In this document: piece by piece, positions 1 to 9,589 of the stretch | How the letters are laid out: every line of letters begins with the position of its first letter | Numbering within the stretch: the first letter of the stretch is position 1 | DNA from: Piscinibacter sp047602365 | GTDB taxonomy: Bacteria > Pseudomonadota > Gammaproteobacteria > Burkholderiales > Burkholderiaceae_C | Reading direction: 5' to 3' | Length of the DNA: 64,000 nucleotides | NCBI GenBank assembly: GCA_047602365.1 | Contig: JASGHM010000002.1 | Location: forward strand, 1,922,001-1,986,000 | Position numbers and translations under genes: made by a program | Notes under the pieces: generated by a model | Told to the model about the DNA's origin: nothing | The model's database searches: none | Seen by the model: the letters and a program-made list of their open reading frames with translations, nothing else

Positions 1-596
1 CGCTGCTGATTGCCAGTGGCGGCGTCGACGGCGAATTGAGCCTGGCGCGGCTGGTCTCGCAGCGGGCTTTCTCCGGCTACTGGGAATACCACATCGACGC
101 CGCGCTGTTCACCGTGCCGCCGCGCGGCGACCACAGCGGCGCCGGGCTGTTCAACCTCGACGGTGAACTGCTGGGCATCGGCTCGCTGGTCGTCAACGAC
201 GCGCTCGGCGCCGGCGCCGGGCGTTTGCCGGGCAACATGTTCGTGCCGGTCGACCTGCTCAAGCCCATCCTCGCCGAGATGCGTGCGCGCGGCGCCTCGC
301 GCTTCAGCACCCGCGCCTGGCTGGGGCTGAACTGCAGCGAGAGCGGCGGCGAGGTGCGCGTGCTGCGCGTGACGCGCGACAGCCCTGCCGACGCGGCCGG
401 CCTGCAGCCGGGCGACCGCATCCTGCGCATCGACGACGCCGAGGTCGGTGCGCTCGAGACGCTGTGGAAGACGCTGTGGCGCGACCGTGCCGAGCGCGAC
501 GTGCTGCTGACCATCCGCCGCGACGGCCAGGTGCAGACGCTGACGGTGCACGCGGTGGACCGCATGACGACGCTGCGCCGCCCGCAGGGCATCTGA
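1..596 (+). CDS. Trypsin-like serine protease with PDZ domain (5' end outside window)
   Basis: The frame is open from the left edge, so only the C-terminal part of the gene is present. The visible part contains GDHSGAGLF, which resembles the GNSGGPL nucleophile-serine motif of HtrA/DegP-type (S1C) proteases. About 90 residues further on is a PDZ domain with the segment SPADAAGLQPGDRILRIDD. Such proteins usually act in the periplasm or envelope in protein quality control. The catalytic His and Asp would lie upstream and cannot be checked. The stop is followed after 10 bases by the convergent stop of the next gene. Confidence 0.8.
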   Translation, partial: LLIASGGVDGELSLARLVSQRAFSGYWEYHIDAALFTVPPRGDHSGAGLFNLDGELLGIGSLVVNDALGAGAGRLPGNMFVPVDLLKPILAEMRARGASRFSTRAWLGLNCSESGGEVRVLRVTRDSPADAAGLQPGDRILRIDDAEVGALETLWKTLWRDRAERDVLLTIRRDGQVQTLTVHAVDRMTTLRRPQGI

Positions 597-606
597 CACC
601 GCGGCC

Positions 607-1509
607 TCAGGCGAGCAGGCCGGTCTCCACCGTCGGGTGGCGCAGGCGCAGGCGCAGTTCGCGCTTGAGGCGCCCGTTGTCGAGGCGCCGCGACTCGCTC
701 ATGAAGCTCAGCAGCGTCGGCGACAGTTGCTCGCGGGCCTGCTCACGCGTGATGCGCGGCGGCCGCGGCAGGCCGCACAGGTCGGCCGCGAGCTCGAAGT
801 AGTCGCCCATCTTCAGGTCGCTGTCGTCGCTGGCGTGCACGATGCGCTGCGGCAGGCCCCGGTGCAGCGCGGCGACGCAGGCACGGGCCAGGTCGTCGGC
901 ATGGATGTGGTTGGTGAAGACGTCGTCTTCGGCAGCGAGCACCGGCGTGCCGCGCGCCAGCCGCTCGCGCGGATGGCCACCCGGCCGGTCGCCGGCGTAG
1001 ATGCCGGGGATGCGCAGGATGCTCACGCGGGCGCCGGTCACGCGTCCGAACCAGCGCAGGCGCGCCTCGGCGTCGACCCGTCGCCACGCCCGGTCGGTGG
1101 CCGGCGCGACGGCACGGGTCTCGTCGAAACGTACGCCGCCGCAGTCGCCGTAGACCCCGGTGGTGCTGCCGTAGACAAGACGCTGCACGCCACCACGACG
1201 CGCCAGCGCGCACAGCAGGTTGGCGGTGCGCGGGTCGCTGCGGCCCTGCAGCGGCGGCGGCGCGAGGTGCAGCACCGCATCGGCCAGGCCGGCGATGCGC
1301 GTCAGCGTTGCCGGCAGGTCGAGGTCGGCCACCACAGGCACGATGCCGGCGGCGCGCAACTCGGCGCAGCGGGCCGCACTGGTGGTGACCGCGATCAGCC
1401 GCCAGCGGCCGCGCAACAGCCGCGCGACACGCAGGCCGACGTCGCCGCAGCCGACGATCAGCAGCGTCGGCTGCTTGCGGCGCGCCGGGGAGTCACAGGC
1501 AAGGGACAT
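607..1509 (-). CDS. NAD(P)-dependent epimerase/dehydratase-like (extended SDR) protein
   Basis: About 300 residues. A Rossmann fold begins near residue 15 with LLIVGCGDVGLRVARLL, a GxxGxxG-type dinucleotide-binding loop. YGSTTGVYGD further on resembles the S-x-x-x-V-Y-G segment of the YeeZ/WcaG-like extended short-chain dehydrogenases. The canonical YxxxK catalytic pair is not obvious, so substrate and activity are unknown. I chose the ATG that gives MSLACDSPAR; the frame continues upstream but would run into the promoter of the divergent flavoprotein gene, which starts 56 bases away. Confidence 0.8.
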   Translation of the reverse strand: MSLACDSPARRKQPTLLIVGCGDVGLRVARLLRGRWRLIAVTTSAARCAELRAAGIVPVVADLDLPATLTRIAGLADAVLHLAPPPLQGRSDPRTANLLCALARRGGVQRLVYGSTTGVYGDCGGVRFDETRAVAPATDRAWRRVDAEARLRWFGRVTGARVSILRIPGIYAGDRPGGHPRERLARGTPVLAAEDDVFTNHIHADDLARACVAALHRGLPQRIVHASDDSDLKMGDYFELAADLCGLPRPPRITREQAREQLSPTLLSFMSESRRLDNGRLKRELRLRLRHPTVETGLLA

Positions 1510-1564
1510 GGGGCACGGGGCACAATTCGAAGTTCTGCTCTCGTGCCAGTCTAAGACCCGCGCC

Positions 1565-2608
1565 ATGCCCTTCACCGTCACCGTGCAGCCCAGCGGCCGC
1601 ACCTTCAGCGTCGAACGCGACGAACCCCTTCTCCACGCCGCCATCCGCCAGGGCGTCGGCCTGCCCTACGGCTGCAAGGATGGCGCCTGCGGCTCCTGCA
1701 AGTGCCGCCTGCTCGAAGGCCGGGTGATCCACGGGGCGCACCAGGCCAAGGCGCTGTCGCACGAGGAAGAGGCCGCCGGCTTCACGCTGACCTGCTGCGC
1801 CGCGCCGCAGACCGACGTGGTCATCGAGGCACGCACCGTGCCCGGCGCCGGCGAGTTCCCGGTGCGCAAGATGCCCTCGCGCGTGATGGCGATGGCGCGC
1901 CCGGCGCCCGACGTGATGGTGCTGACCATGCAGCTGCCGGCCAACGACCCGCTGCGCTACCACGCCGGTCAGTACGTCGAGTTCATCCTGCGCGACGGCG
2001 CGCGGCGCAGCTACTCGATGGCCAGCGCGCCGCACACGCAGACCGACAAGCCGGCGATCGAACTGCACATCCGCCACATGCCCGGCGGCAAGTTCACCGA
2101 CCATGTCTTCACGGCGATGAAGGAGAAGGAGATCCTGCGCCTGGAGGGCCCGTTCGGCAGCTTCTTCCTGCGCGAGGACAGCGACAAGCCGATCGTGCTG
2201 CTGGCCAGCGGCACCGGCTTCGCGCCGGTCAAGGCGATCATCGAGCACCTCGAGTTCAAGGGCACCACGCGGCCGGCGGTGCTGTACTGGGGCTGCCGCA
2301 GCAAGGCCGATCTGTACCTGCACGACTGGGCCGAGCAGGCGGCGGCGCGGCTGCCCAACCTGCGCTACGTGCCGGTGCTGTCCGAGCCGAAGCCGGAAGA
2401 CGGCTGGCGCGGCCGCACCGGCCTCGTGCACCAGGCGGTGATGGCCGACCTGCCCGACCTCTCCGGCCACCAGGTCTATGCCTGCGGTGCGCCGATCATG
2501 GTCGAGTCGGCGCAGCGTGATTTCATCGCCCGTTGCGGCTTGCCGGCCGACGAGTTCTACGCGGACAGTTTCACTTCGGAAGCAGACAAGCATGGCGAAG
2601 CGGCGTGA
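1565..2608 (+). CDS. Ferredoxin-NAD(P)H reductase-type flavoprotein with N-terminal 2Fe-2S domain (AscD-like)
   Basis: 347 residues. Residues 1-90 form a plant-type 2Fe-2S ferredoxin domain with Cys37, Cys42 and Cys45 in CKDGACGSC, and the fourth ligand in LTCCAAP near 77-78. An FAD-binding barrel follows with RSYSMAS, then an NAD-binding domain with GTGFAPVKAIIE. The ferredoxin-FAD-NAD order matches CDP-6-deoxy-delta-3,4-glucoseen reductase and oxygenase reductases; Burkholderiales homologues usually carry the AscD name, but no deoxysugar genes are nearby. It would pass electrons from NAD(P)H to an oxygenase or other acceptor. Its end overlaps the next gene by 17 bases, so the two are probably co-transcribed. 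Confidence 0.85.
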   Translation: MPFTVTVQPSGRTFSVERDEPLLHAAIRQGVGLPYGCKDGACGSCKCRLLEGRVIHGAHQAKALSHEEEAAGFTLTCCAAPQTDVVIEARTVPGAGEFPVRKMPSRVMAMARPAPDVMVLTMQLPANDPLRYHAGQYVEFILRDGARRSYSMASAPHTQTDKPAIELHIRHMPGGKFTDHVFTAMKEKEILRLEGPFGSFFLREDSDKPIVLLASGTGFAPVKAIIEHLEFKGTTRPAVLYWGCRSKADLYLHDWAEQAAARLPNLRYVPVLSEPKPEDGWRGRTGLVHQAVMADLPDLSGHQVYACGAPIMVESAQRDFIARCGLPADEFYADSFTSEADKHGEAA

Positions 2609-3566
2609 CCTTCTCTCCCTCGGCCTGGCGACGCTCGCCGCCCCGGTCTTCGCGCAGGCGCCGAAGACGATCCGCCTGATCGTGCCCTACCCGCCCGGCG
2701 GGCCGCTGGACATCGTCGCCCGTGCGCTGGCCGACAAGGTCAAGGACAGCCTCGGCGTCGTGATCGTCGACAACAAGCCCGGTGCCGGCGGCAACCTCGG
2801 TGCCGACCTGGCGGCCAAGGCCGCACCCGATGGCGCGACCATCGTGATGGGCGCGGTCGCCACCCACGCCATCAACCCGTGGCTGTACGCGAAGATCCCC
2901 TACGACCCGCTGCGCGATTTCACGCCGATCACCGGCGTCGCGCAGGTGCCCAACGTGCTGGTGATGAACCCCGAGGCGGCCGATCGCTACGGCGTGAAGA
3001 GCGTCGCCGACCTGGTCGCCTTCGCGAAGAAGAATCCCGGCAAGCTGAACTACGGCTCGGGCGGCAACGGCAGTGCCGGCCACCTGGCCGGCGAGATGTT
3101 CAAGGCGCAGGCCGGCGTGTTCATGGTCCACATCCCCTACGGCGGCGGCAACCCGGCGCAGCTGGCGCTGCTGTCGGGCCAGGTCGACCTGAACTTCGAC
3201 AACCTCGCCTCGGCCTCGGCCAATGTCAAGGCCGGCAAGCTGCGTGCGATCGCCGTCACCACTGCGAAGCGCAGCGCGGCGGTGTCCGAGCTGCCGAGCA
3301 TCGCCGAGAGCGGCGGCACGCTGGCCGGCTTCGACATCCACACCTGGTTCGGCCTGTTCGGCCCGGCCCGGCTGCCGGCCGACGTGACGACCAGGCTCAA
3401 CAAGGCCTTCGTCGAGGCGCTGGCCTCGCCCGAACTGAAGGCGCGGCTGGCGACGCTGATGGCCGAGCCGATGCCGACCACCCCCGAACAGTTCGGCACC
3501 TTCGTGAAGGCCGAGCTGGCCAAGTACGAAGGCGTGGTCAGGCGCAGCGGGGCGAAGGTCGACTGA
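2592..3566 (+). CDS. Bug-family tripartite tricarboxylate transporter substrate-binding protein
   Basis: 324 residues with a short Tat/Sec-like leader (MAKRRDLLSLGLATLAAPVFA) and then the characteristic Bug start IRLIVPYPPGGPLDIVAR. Family signatures also include DNKPGAGGNLGADLAAKA and YGSGGNGSAGHLAGEMFK. These periplasmic proteins bind small carboxylates and are greatly expanded in Burkholderiales, often without adjacent TctA/TctB membrane genes; none are seen here. The ligand cannot be predicted. The ATG overlaps the end of the flavoprotein gene. The stop lies 19 bases from the convergent stop of the large kinase gene. Confidence 0.9.
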   Translation: MAKRRDLLSLGLATLAAPVFAQAPKTIRLIVPYPPGGPLDIVARALADKVKDSLGVVIVDNKPGAGGNLGADLAAKAAPDGATIVMGAVATHAINPWLYAKIPYDPLRDFTPITGVAQVPNVLVMNPEAADRYGVKSVADLVAFAKKNPGKLNYGSGGNGSAGHLAGEMFKAQAGVFMVHIPYGGGNPAQLALLSGQVDLNFDNLASASANVKAGKLRAIAVTTAKRSAAVSELPSIAESGGTLAGFDIHTWFGLFGPARLPADVTTRLNKAFVEALASPELKARLATLMAEPMPTTPEQFGTFVKAELAKYEGVVRRSGAKVD

Positions 3567-3585
3567 GCCGCGCAGACGTTCCGGT

Positions 3586-6500
3586 TCAGCGCCCGGACTG
3601 CAGCCCTCCCGGCGCGGCCTCGCGCAGCGGCAGGCAGAAGTGGAATGAGGTGCCGCTGGCGCCGTCGCTCTCGACGCCGATGCTTCCGCCGTGAAGTTCG
3701 ACGATGCGCCGCGCGATGGCCAGGCCCAGGCCTGCGCCACCGGCGCCGCCACGGGGGCCTGTCTCGCCGCGGTAGAAGCGGTCGAACACGAAGGGCAGCT
3801 GCGCCGCCGGGATTCCGCGTCCGCTGTCCACCACGCGCACCACCAGCCGCTCGCCGTCGCTGCACACCTCGACGACGATCCGGCCGTCGGGCGGGGTGTG
3901 CTTCAGGGCATTGCCGATCAGGTTCTCCAGCACACGCTCCATCAGGCTCAGGTCGGCCTCGACGAAGGGCAGCCGCTGCGGCGCCTCGATCTGCAGCGTC
4001 ACCTGCTGCCGCTCGGCTGCGAGCTGGAACTTCTGCAGCACGTCGGCCGCCAGTTCGTCGAACGGGAAGGGCTCGCGCGCCAGCGCGATGCCCTTGAAGT
4101 CGAGCCTGGCAAGCTCGAACAGCTCGTCGATCAGGGTTGCCAGGTGCTCGCTCTGCCGCACCGCCACGCTCAGATACTGCGCACGCTGCCCGGCCGTCAG
4201 CGCGTCGCCCCGGCTGGCCAGCACCTCGAGGTAGCCGCGCATCGCGACCAGCGGCGTGCGCAGGTCGTGCGAGACGTTGGCGATCAGGTCGCGGCGCAGA
4301 TGGGTGTTCTCCGCCTCGAGATCGTCCTTCAGTCGCCGCACCTCGGTCAGCGCCTGCGCCAGCTCGTTCTGTGTCTGCAGCCGCTGCACCACCTCGCGCC
4401 GCAGCCCCGAGACCAGGCGGGCGTTCTCGATCGAGACCGCGGCCTGGGTGGCGAGCATCTCGAGGGTGCGCTGCCGGGCCAGCGTGAACACGTCGCCGGC
4501 ACGGCGGTGCTCCAGGTAGAGCACGCCGATGCTGCGGCCGCGCTTGCGCAGCGGCAGGCACATCAGCGCCCGCGGGCGGTGCTCGTGCAGGTAGGGCTCG
4601 CCGCCATGCTGCTCGTCGATCTCGTCCTGGCCGAGCCGCAGCGTCTCGCCGGTGCGCCGCACGAAGTGCACCAGCCCCGCCGGCACGCTGCGCGAGGCGT
4701 CGAGCGCGACGCCCGACTCCGCGTCCGACGCCTCGGTGCTGTCGTCGGCATGCACGACCGGCCCGGCCTCGCTCTCCAGCACCAGCGCGCCGCGTTCGGC
4801 GCCGGCGTTCTCGATCGCGATGCGCATCAGCCGCGCGAGCAGCGTGTCGAGGTCGACCTGCTCGGCGATCGCCTGCGAGGCCTTCAGCACGCTCACCAGG
4901 TCGAGCCCGTCGACGGCAGCGCCGCGCCAGTCGTCGCGACGCACGATCTCGACCGGATCACCCACCGCCACGGCCTGCCCGGGTTCACCCGGCCCGCCCT
5001 GCGGGCCATGCTCGGCGGACAAGGCCTGCAGCTTGGCCAGCGCGCCCCAGCGCGCATAACGCTCGCGCGCCTGCGCCAGGTGCAGTTCGGCCAGGCGCGG
5101 CTGGTGATGGCGCAGCCGCAGGCGCACGGCGATCTCGTGGGCCAGCGCCTCCAGCGCCAGCAGCGGCCGCGACGCAGCGAACTCGATCGCCTGCTCGGCG
5201 AGTTCGATCGCCTCGGGCAGCCGGCCTTCGATGCGCGCGATCTCGGCCGCCAGCAGCAGCGCCTGGGTACCGAAGTTCTCGGCGCAATGCGCCGCACGCG
5301 CCTCGAAGCCACGCTGTGCCTCGCGCAGGCTCGCCAACGCCTCGGCGCCGCCCTCGTCGTGCTCGCGCTCGACGCTCGCGCCCAGCGCGAGGGCATGCCA
5401 GAAGTCGTGCAGCACCGGCCACACCGTGCCCGGCACATGGTGGATCAGCGCCGCCGAGTGGCGGGCCGCCTGCAGCGCCTGCTGCGGCGTGCCCAGCAAC
5501 ACGCACAGCGGCACGCGCAGCGCCGCATGGATGCTGGCGAAGAACGGGTTGTCGCGGTAGCGCTCGAGGTAGGCGGCCTCGTCGAACTGCTCGTCGTCGA
5601 GGCTGGTGCTCGCCGCGCCGTGCCGCTGCAGCGCACGCGCCCAGGCCAGCATCATGCGCAGCGAGTCGGCGAAGCCCGGGTTCTTCAGCCGCTCGATCAG
5701 CGCCACGCTGGGCGCATGGTCCTGCACGAAGCGACCGAGATCCTGCGTCGCCATCAGCGCCGCCCAGGGTTCGGTGCCGGCGCCGTAGGCGGCGTAGAGG
5801 AAGTCGCCGTTGTCCAGGCCGGCGCGGCAGGCCTCGCGCGCATAGGGCAGGCAGGTTCGCCACGGCTGGCACCACAGGTTGACGTGGGCGTGGAACTGCT
5901 GGTGGATCTTGGCGCGCAGGCGCGTGTCGTCGAAGCGCCGGTTGACCTCCAGTGCGAGCAGCCCGTAGGCGTGGGCGGCGGCGTACTCGCCGCGCACTGG
6001 GCCGACGGTGATCGCATGCGTGACGTAGCCGTAGGCCGATTCCTCGACGTTGCCGTGCTGCAGCGACAGCCGCACCATGGTCGCCGAGATCAACCGGGCC
6101 AGCGTCGGGTCGCCGAGGATGTAGGCGGCCGACCACATGTCGGTCAGCATGCGCATCTGCAAGCGCATCGACTCGTCGTCCATGCGCGGCAGTTCGGCCA
6201 GCGCGGCGATGTCGCGCGCACCGCGCAGCGTGGCGATCGCCGCGATCTCGTGCTCCAGCGCGGCGGCCTTGCCGCTGGCCGTGGTCGGGAACACCAGGCC
6301 GAACAGCGCCAGGCCCTCGTGCGCGCTGGCCAGCGCGTCGGCGTAGCGCCCCATGTTCTCGAAGGCGACGCTGCGCAGGCGCGCGACCTGCGCACGCGCC
6401 ATCGCCGGGCGCGGGCGTTCCAGCAGCGCGGCCAGGTCGGCCAGCGCGGCATCGAACTGCCCGCACAGGTAGCGGCTCTCCGCCGCCTCCAGGCGCAGCG

Positions 6501-8844
6501 CGAAGGCCAGCGTGCCGTCGCCCTCGTCGGCCTCGTCGCCGAGCAGTTCGATGCCGGCCTGGAACAGCTCGAGCGCGCTGTCGTGCGCGGTCGCCGACTT
6601 GGCGCGGCGCCCGGCCGTCAGGTTCAGTGCGGCGACGTCGCGGCGCTCGTCCGCGTCGCGGATCAGCCGGCGGCCGAGGTTGAGGTGCTGCACGATGTCG
6701 AAGGCGCCGGCCTCCATCGTTTCGGCCGAGGCGCGCGCGCGCAGCAGTCGGCCGACGCTCAGGTGCACCATCTCGCGCCGCTCGGCCGGGATCAGCGCAT
6801 AGGCCGACTGCTGCACCCGGTCGTGCAGGAAGGCATAGCTGCCTGTCTCGCCCGCCGCGCCGTCGACCGCGACCAGCAGCCCGTCGTCGACCGCGGCCAC
6901 CAGGTCCTTGACCAGCGCCGCCGGCGACTGCTCGCTGGCCAGCGCCAGCGTGGCGGCATCGAAGCGGCTGCCGATGCAGGCGGCGAGCGTCAGCGCGTAT
7001 TGCGCCCGCGGCGCCAGGCGCTGGATGCTGCTGGTCATCAGCGCCACCACGTTGTCGGCCAGCGGCGCGCCGGCGATCTCCTCCAGCCGGTAGCCCCAGA
7101 CGCCGGCCTCGGCATCGAAGCGCAGGTGGCCCTCGCGTTCGAGCAGCTTGAGGAACTGGATGACGAAGAACGGGTTGCCGCCGGTCTTGCGCTGCACCAG
7201 CTCGGCCAGCGGTGCGGCCTGCGGCACGCCGATGCGCAGCGTGTCGGCGACCAGCTCGGCCAGGTCGGCGCCGGCCAGCGGGCCGAGGCGCAGGCGCTGC
7301 AGCGCGACGCCGGCGCGGTCCAGCGCGGCCAGCGTGCTCGCCAGCCGCGGCGTCGCCTCCAGTTCGTTGTCGCGGTAGGCCCCCATCAGCATCAGGCAAC
7401 CGCAGTCGCCGCCGGTCAGCAGCGGCTCGAGCAGCGCCAGCGTGGCCGCGTCGGCCCATTGCAGGTCATCGAGGAAGAGCACCAGCGGGTGCTCGGGCCG
7501 CGCGACCGCCGCGACGAAGTTCTGCAGCACACGCTGGAAGCGGTTCTGCGCCTCCACGCTGCCCAGCACGACCGGCGCCGGCTGCGCGCCGACGATGTAC
7601 TCGATCTCGGGGATCACTTCGGCGAGCACGCCGCCGTTGACGCCCAGCGCGGCGGACAGCGCCTCGCGCCAGTGCACGAGGCGCTGCTCGCTCTCGGTCA
7701 GCAGCTGGCGCACCAGCGCGCGGAAGGCCTGGATCAGCGCACCGAAGGGCACGCCGCGCGCCACCTGGTCGAACTTGCCGGACAGGAAGTAACCCTTGCG
7801 CCGCACGATCGGACGCACCAGTTCCTGGATCAACGCAGTCTTGCCGATGCCGGAGTAGCCCTCGACCAGCAGCATCGAACGGCCGGCCTGGCCGAGGCAG
7901 GCACGTTCGAAGGCCTCGAGCAGCTGGTGCAGCTCGCGCTCGCGCCCGTACAGCCGCGGCGGTACGGCGATGCGGGCGCCGAGGTCACGGCGGCCGAGCG
8001 CGAAGGCTGCGATCTGCCCCTGCGCCGCCCAGTCCAGCGAGCAGCGGGTCAGGTCCTGCACGAGCGCCGCGGCGCTCTGGTAGCGGTCGTCGGGCGCGCG
8101 CTCGATCAGTTTCATCACGATCGCCGACAGCGTGGCCGGGATCGCCGGATCGAGTGCCGCCGGCGCCTGGGCTCGCCCGGCGATGTGCCAGTGGATCAGC
8201 TCCAGCGGGTCGTCGGAGCGGAACGGCGGCGCGCCGGTGAGCATCTCGTGCAGCACGATGCCCAGCGCGTAGAGGTCGCTGCGCACGTCGGGCATTCGCT
8301 CGAGGCGGCCGGTCTGCTCGGGTGAGAGGTAGACCAGCCGTGCGGGCGGCAGCGCCAGCGCGCGCGGGCCGCTCGGCGCCGTGGGCGGACCGGCATCGCC
8401 GAAGTCGATCAACCAGGCCTGTGCCTCGTCGGGCCCGCACAGGATGGCGGCGGGCCGCAAGCCGTTGTGCAGCAGCCCGCGCCGATGCAGTTCGGCCAGC
8501 GCCGCCGCGACTTGCAGGGCGACGGCGAGCGCGGTGCCGACCGGCAGTGGCCCGCGCGCCAGGCGCCCCGACAGCAGCTCGCCGCCCGGGTCTTCCATCA
8601 CCAGCAGCGCCGGCAGTGGCGCATCGACCACCCGCGGCAGCAGCGCCGCAGCCCCCGGCGAGGCACCGGCCAGGCCGCATTCACGCTGCAAGGCGGCGAG
8701 TTCCGCCGCCGCCGAGCCCGCCGGCCCCTGCGGCCGCAGCCGGCGCAGCAGCACCGCCGCACCGGTGCGCACGCGGCGCGCGCTCAGCAGCTCGAAGCGC
8801 CCATCCTCGCTCAGCGGCGCCAGGATCTGGTAGTCGGGGTTCAT
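3586..8844 (-). CDS. Giant multidomain sensor: kinase-like domain, AAA ATPase, TPR-like region, GAF and histidine kinase
   Basis: 1752 residues. The order is: Ser/Thr-kinase-like domain (about 1-275); AAA/STAND-type ATPase with Walker A GYSGIGKT at 329-336 and Walker B-like LVLFLDDLQWAD; a long helical TPR-like region; GAF domain; coiled coil; histidine kinase with SHDLRTPL (His near 1525), N-box LENLIGNALKH and G-boxes DSGRGIP and GAGLGLAIA. This is the architecture of the 'trifunctional' PknA/HstK-type sensors. The kinase-like part is degenerate: VAIK-type Lys is Arg34 (VLLRRL), the HRD loop reads HNGLRPAAI with Gly128 for Asp, and only DFG (147-149) is kept. The start at 8844 has GGGAGGAC just upstream. 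There is no response regulator next to it. Confidence 0.92.
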   Translation of the reverse strand: MNPDYQILAPLSEDGRFELLSARRVRTGAAVLLRRLRPQGPAGSAAAELAALQRECGLAGASPGAAALLPRVVDAPLPALLVMEDPGGELLSGRLARGPLPVGTALAVALQVAAALAELHRRGLLHNGLRPAAILCGPDEAQAWLIDFGDAGPPTAPSGPRALALPPARLVYLSPEQTGRLERMPDVRSDLYALGIVLHEMLTGAPPFRSDDPLELIHWHIAGRAQAPAALDPAIPATLSAIVMKLIERAPDDRYQSAAALVQDLTRCSLDWAAQGQIAAFALGRRDLGARIAVPPRLYGRERELHQLLEAFERACLGQAGRSMLLVEGYSGIGKTALIQELVRPIVRRKGYFLSGKFDQVARGVPFGALIQAFRALVRQLLTESEQRLVHWREALSAALGVNGGVLAEVIPEIEYIVGAQPAPVVLGSVEAQNRFQRVLQNFVAAVARPEHPLVLFLDDLQWADAATLALLEPLLTGGDCGCLMLMGAYRDNELEATPRLASTLAALDRAGVALQRLRLGPLAGADLAELVADTLRIGVPQAAPLAELVQRKTGGNPFFVIQFLKLLEREGHLRFDAEAGVWGYRLEEIAGAPLADNVVALMTSSIQRLAPRAQYALTLAACIGSRFDAATLALASEQSPAALVKDLVAAVDDGLLVAVDGAAGETGSYAFLHDRVQQSAYALIPAERREMVHLSVGRLLRARASAETMEAGAFDIVQHLNLGRRLIRDADERRDVAALNLTAGRRAKSATAHDSALELFQAGIELLGDEADEGDGTLAFALRLEAAESRYLCGQFDAALADLAALLERPRPAMARAQVARLRSVAFENMGRYADALASAHEGLALFGLVFPTTASGKAAALEHEIAAIATLRGARDIAALAELPRMDDESMRLQMRMLTDMWSAAYILGDPTLARLISATMVRLSLQHGNVEESAYGYVTHAITVGPVRGEYAAAHAYGLLALEVNRRFDDTRLRAKIHQQFHAHVNLWCQPWRTCLPYAREACRAGLDNGDFLYAAYGAGTEPWAALMATQDLGRFVQDHAPSVALIERLKNPGFADSLRMMLAWARALQRHGAASTSLDDEQFDEAAYLERYRDNPFFASIHAALRVPLCVLLGTPQQALQAARHSAALIHHVPGTVWPVLHDFWHALALGASVEREHDEGGAEALASLREAQRGFEARAAHCAENFGTQALLLAAEIARIEGRLPEAIELAEQAIEFAASRPLLALEALAHEIAVRLRLRHHQPRLAELHLAQARERYARWGALAKLQALSAEHGPQGGPGEPGQAVAVGDPVEIVRRDDWRGAAVDGLDLVSVLKASQAIAEQVDLDTLLARLMRIAIENAGAERGALVLESEAGPVVHADDSTEASDAESGVALDASRSVPAGLVHFVRRTGETLRLGQDEIDEQHGGEPYLHEHRPRALMCLPLRKRGRSIGVLYLEHRRAGDVFTLARQRTLEMLATQAAVSIENARLVSGLRREVVQRLQTQNELAQALTEVRRLKDDLEAENTHLRRDLIANVSHDLRTPLVAMRGYLEVLASRGDALTAGQRAQYLSVAVRQSEHLATLIDELFELARLDFKGIALAREPFPFDELAADVLQKFQLAAERQQVTLQIEAPQRLPFVEADLSLMERVLENLIGNALKHTPPDGRIVVEVCSDGERLVVRVVDSGRGIPAAQLPFVFDRFYRGETGPRGGAGGAGLGLAIARRIVELHGGSIGVESDGASGTSFHFCLPLREAAPGGLQSGR

Positions 8845-8912
8845 GCGGTCCTCCCGCCGCAGGCCGGTGACCGGTCCTGCCCATGCACGCACTCTAGCGC
8901 GCGACCACCCGC

Positions 8913-8974
8913 CGTGAGAACGCGTGATCAACACGTGAACTTTCGTTGACGCCGACGTGAGGGCGGGCCACCAA
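8913..8974 (+). promoter_or_regulatory. CGTGA direct-repeat array and putative promoter
   Basis: Five CGTGA or CGTTGA copies lie in one orientation at 8913, 8923, 8934, 8944 and 8956, about one helical turn apart. The fourth overlaps a -35-like TTGACG at 8946. The array sits in the 213-base gap between the divergent giant-sensor gene and the cupin operon. The same arrangement recurs at 13635-13686. Phased direct repeats of this kind are typical of OmpR-type response regulator or other activator sites; the regulator here is not known. Confidence 0.5.
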
Positions 8975-9057
8975 AGTTGTCAACGGCACGGACGCCATGG
9001 CAGACCCGCCGCGGCACGGCCGGAAACCCAACCCACGCACCCTCAGGAGAGCCCGCC

Positions 9058-9567
9058 ATGAACACCATCAACCTGTACCGCCCGTCGATCTGGCCGCGCA
9101 TCGCGATCGGCGTCGCTGCCTTCTCGGCACTGGCCTTCGCCGCCAGCGTCAGCTTCGCCGGCGAATGCCCAGCCGACAAGCGCGTGCCCGACGGCCAGGG
9201 CCAGAAGCCCGGTGCCACCGCGCCGGTCGGCGTGAAGGACGTGGTGCGCGCCAGCACCGACCTGGCCAAGGAACCGGCGGCGATCCAGGGCCGCCAGTTC
9301 CGCCTGCGCCAGCTCGACATCCAGCCCGGCGGCATCGTGCCCTGGCACAGCCACAACGAGCGCCCGGCGATGATCTACATCGTCTCCGGCGAGGTGGTCG
9401 AGTACGCCAGCAGCTGCGCCGTGCCGATCGTGCATCGCGCCGGCGACGTGGCGCCGGAGAAGAACGGCACCTCGCACTGGTGGAAGAACACCGGCGGCAC
9501 GTCGGCCGTGCTGATCTCGGTCGACCTGTTCCCCGGCGCCGCGCAGATGGACGAGCACGTGATGTGA
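9058..9567 (+). CDS. Secreted cupin-domain protein
   Basis: 169 residues. An N-terminal hydrophobic segment (about 10-35, ending near SVSFAGE) acts as signal peptide or anchor. A single cupin barrel follows. Motif 1 includes PGGIVPWHSHNERPAMIYIV, which supplies His ligands for a metal; motif 2 is around HRAGDVAPEKNGTSHWWKN. The function is not predictable; single-domain cupins include small dioxygenases, isomerases and metal-binding sensors. It is the first gene of an operon with DUF302, flavoprotein, egtB and egtD genes. AGGAGA lies about 7 bases before the ATG. The repeat array is about 100 bases upstream. Confidence 0.85.
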   Translation: MNTINLYRPSIWPRIAIGVAAFSALAFAASVSFAGECPADKRVPDGQGQKPGATAPVGVKDVVRASTDLAKEPAAIQGRQFRLRQLDIQPGGIVPWHSHNERPAMIYIVSGEVVEYASSCAVPIVHRAGDVAPEKNGTSHWWKNTGGTSAVLISVDLFPGAAQMDEHVM

Positions 9568-9589
9568 GGCCAGCGCGAGGACCCACGCC

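Noticed and set aside
3691..8325. A 4.6-kb open frame on the plus strand opposite the giant sensor gene
   Set aside because: The product is a Gln/Arg/His/Ala-rich chain with no motifs and mirrors the codon structure of the sensor gene; such frames are common in GC-rich DNA.
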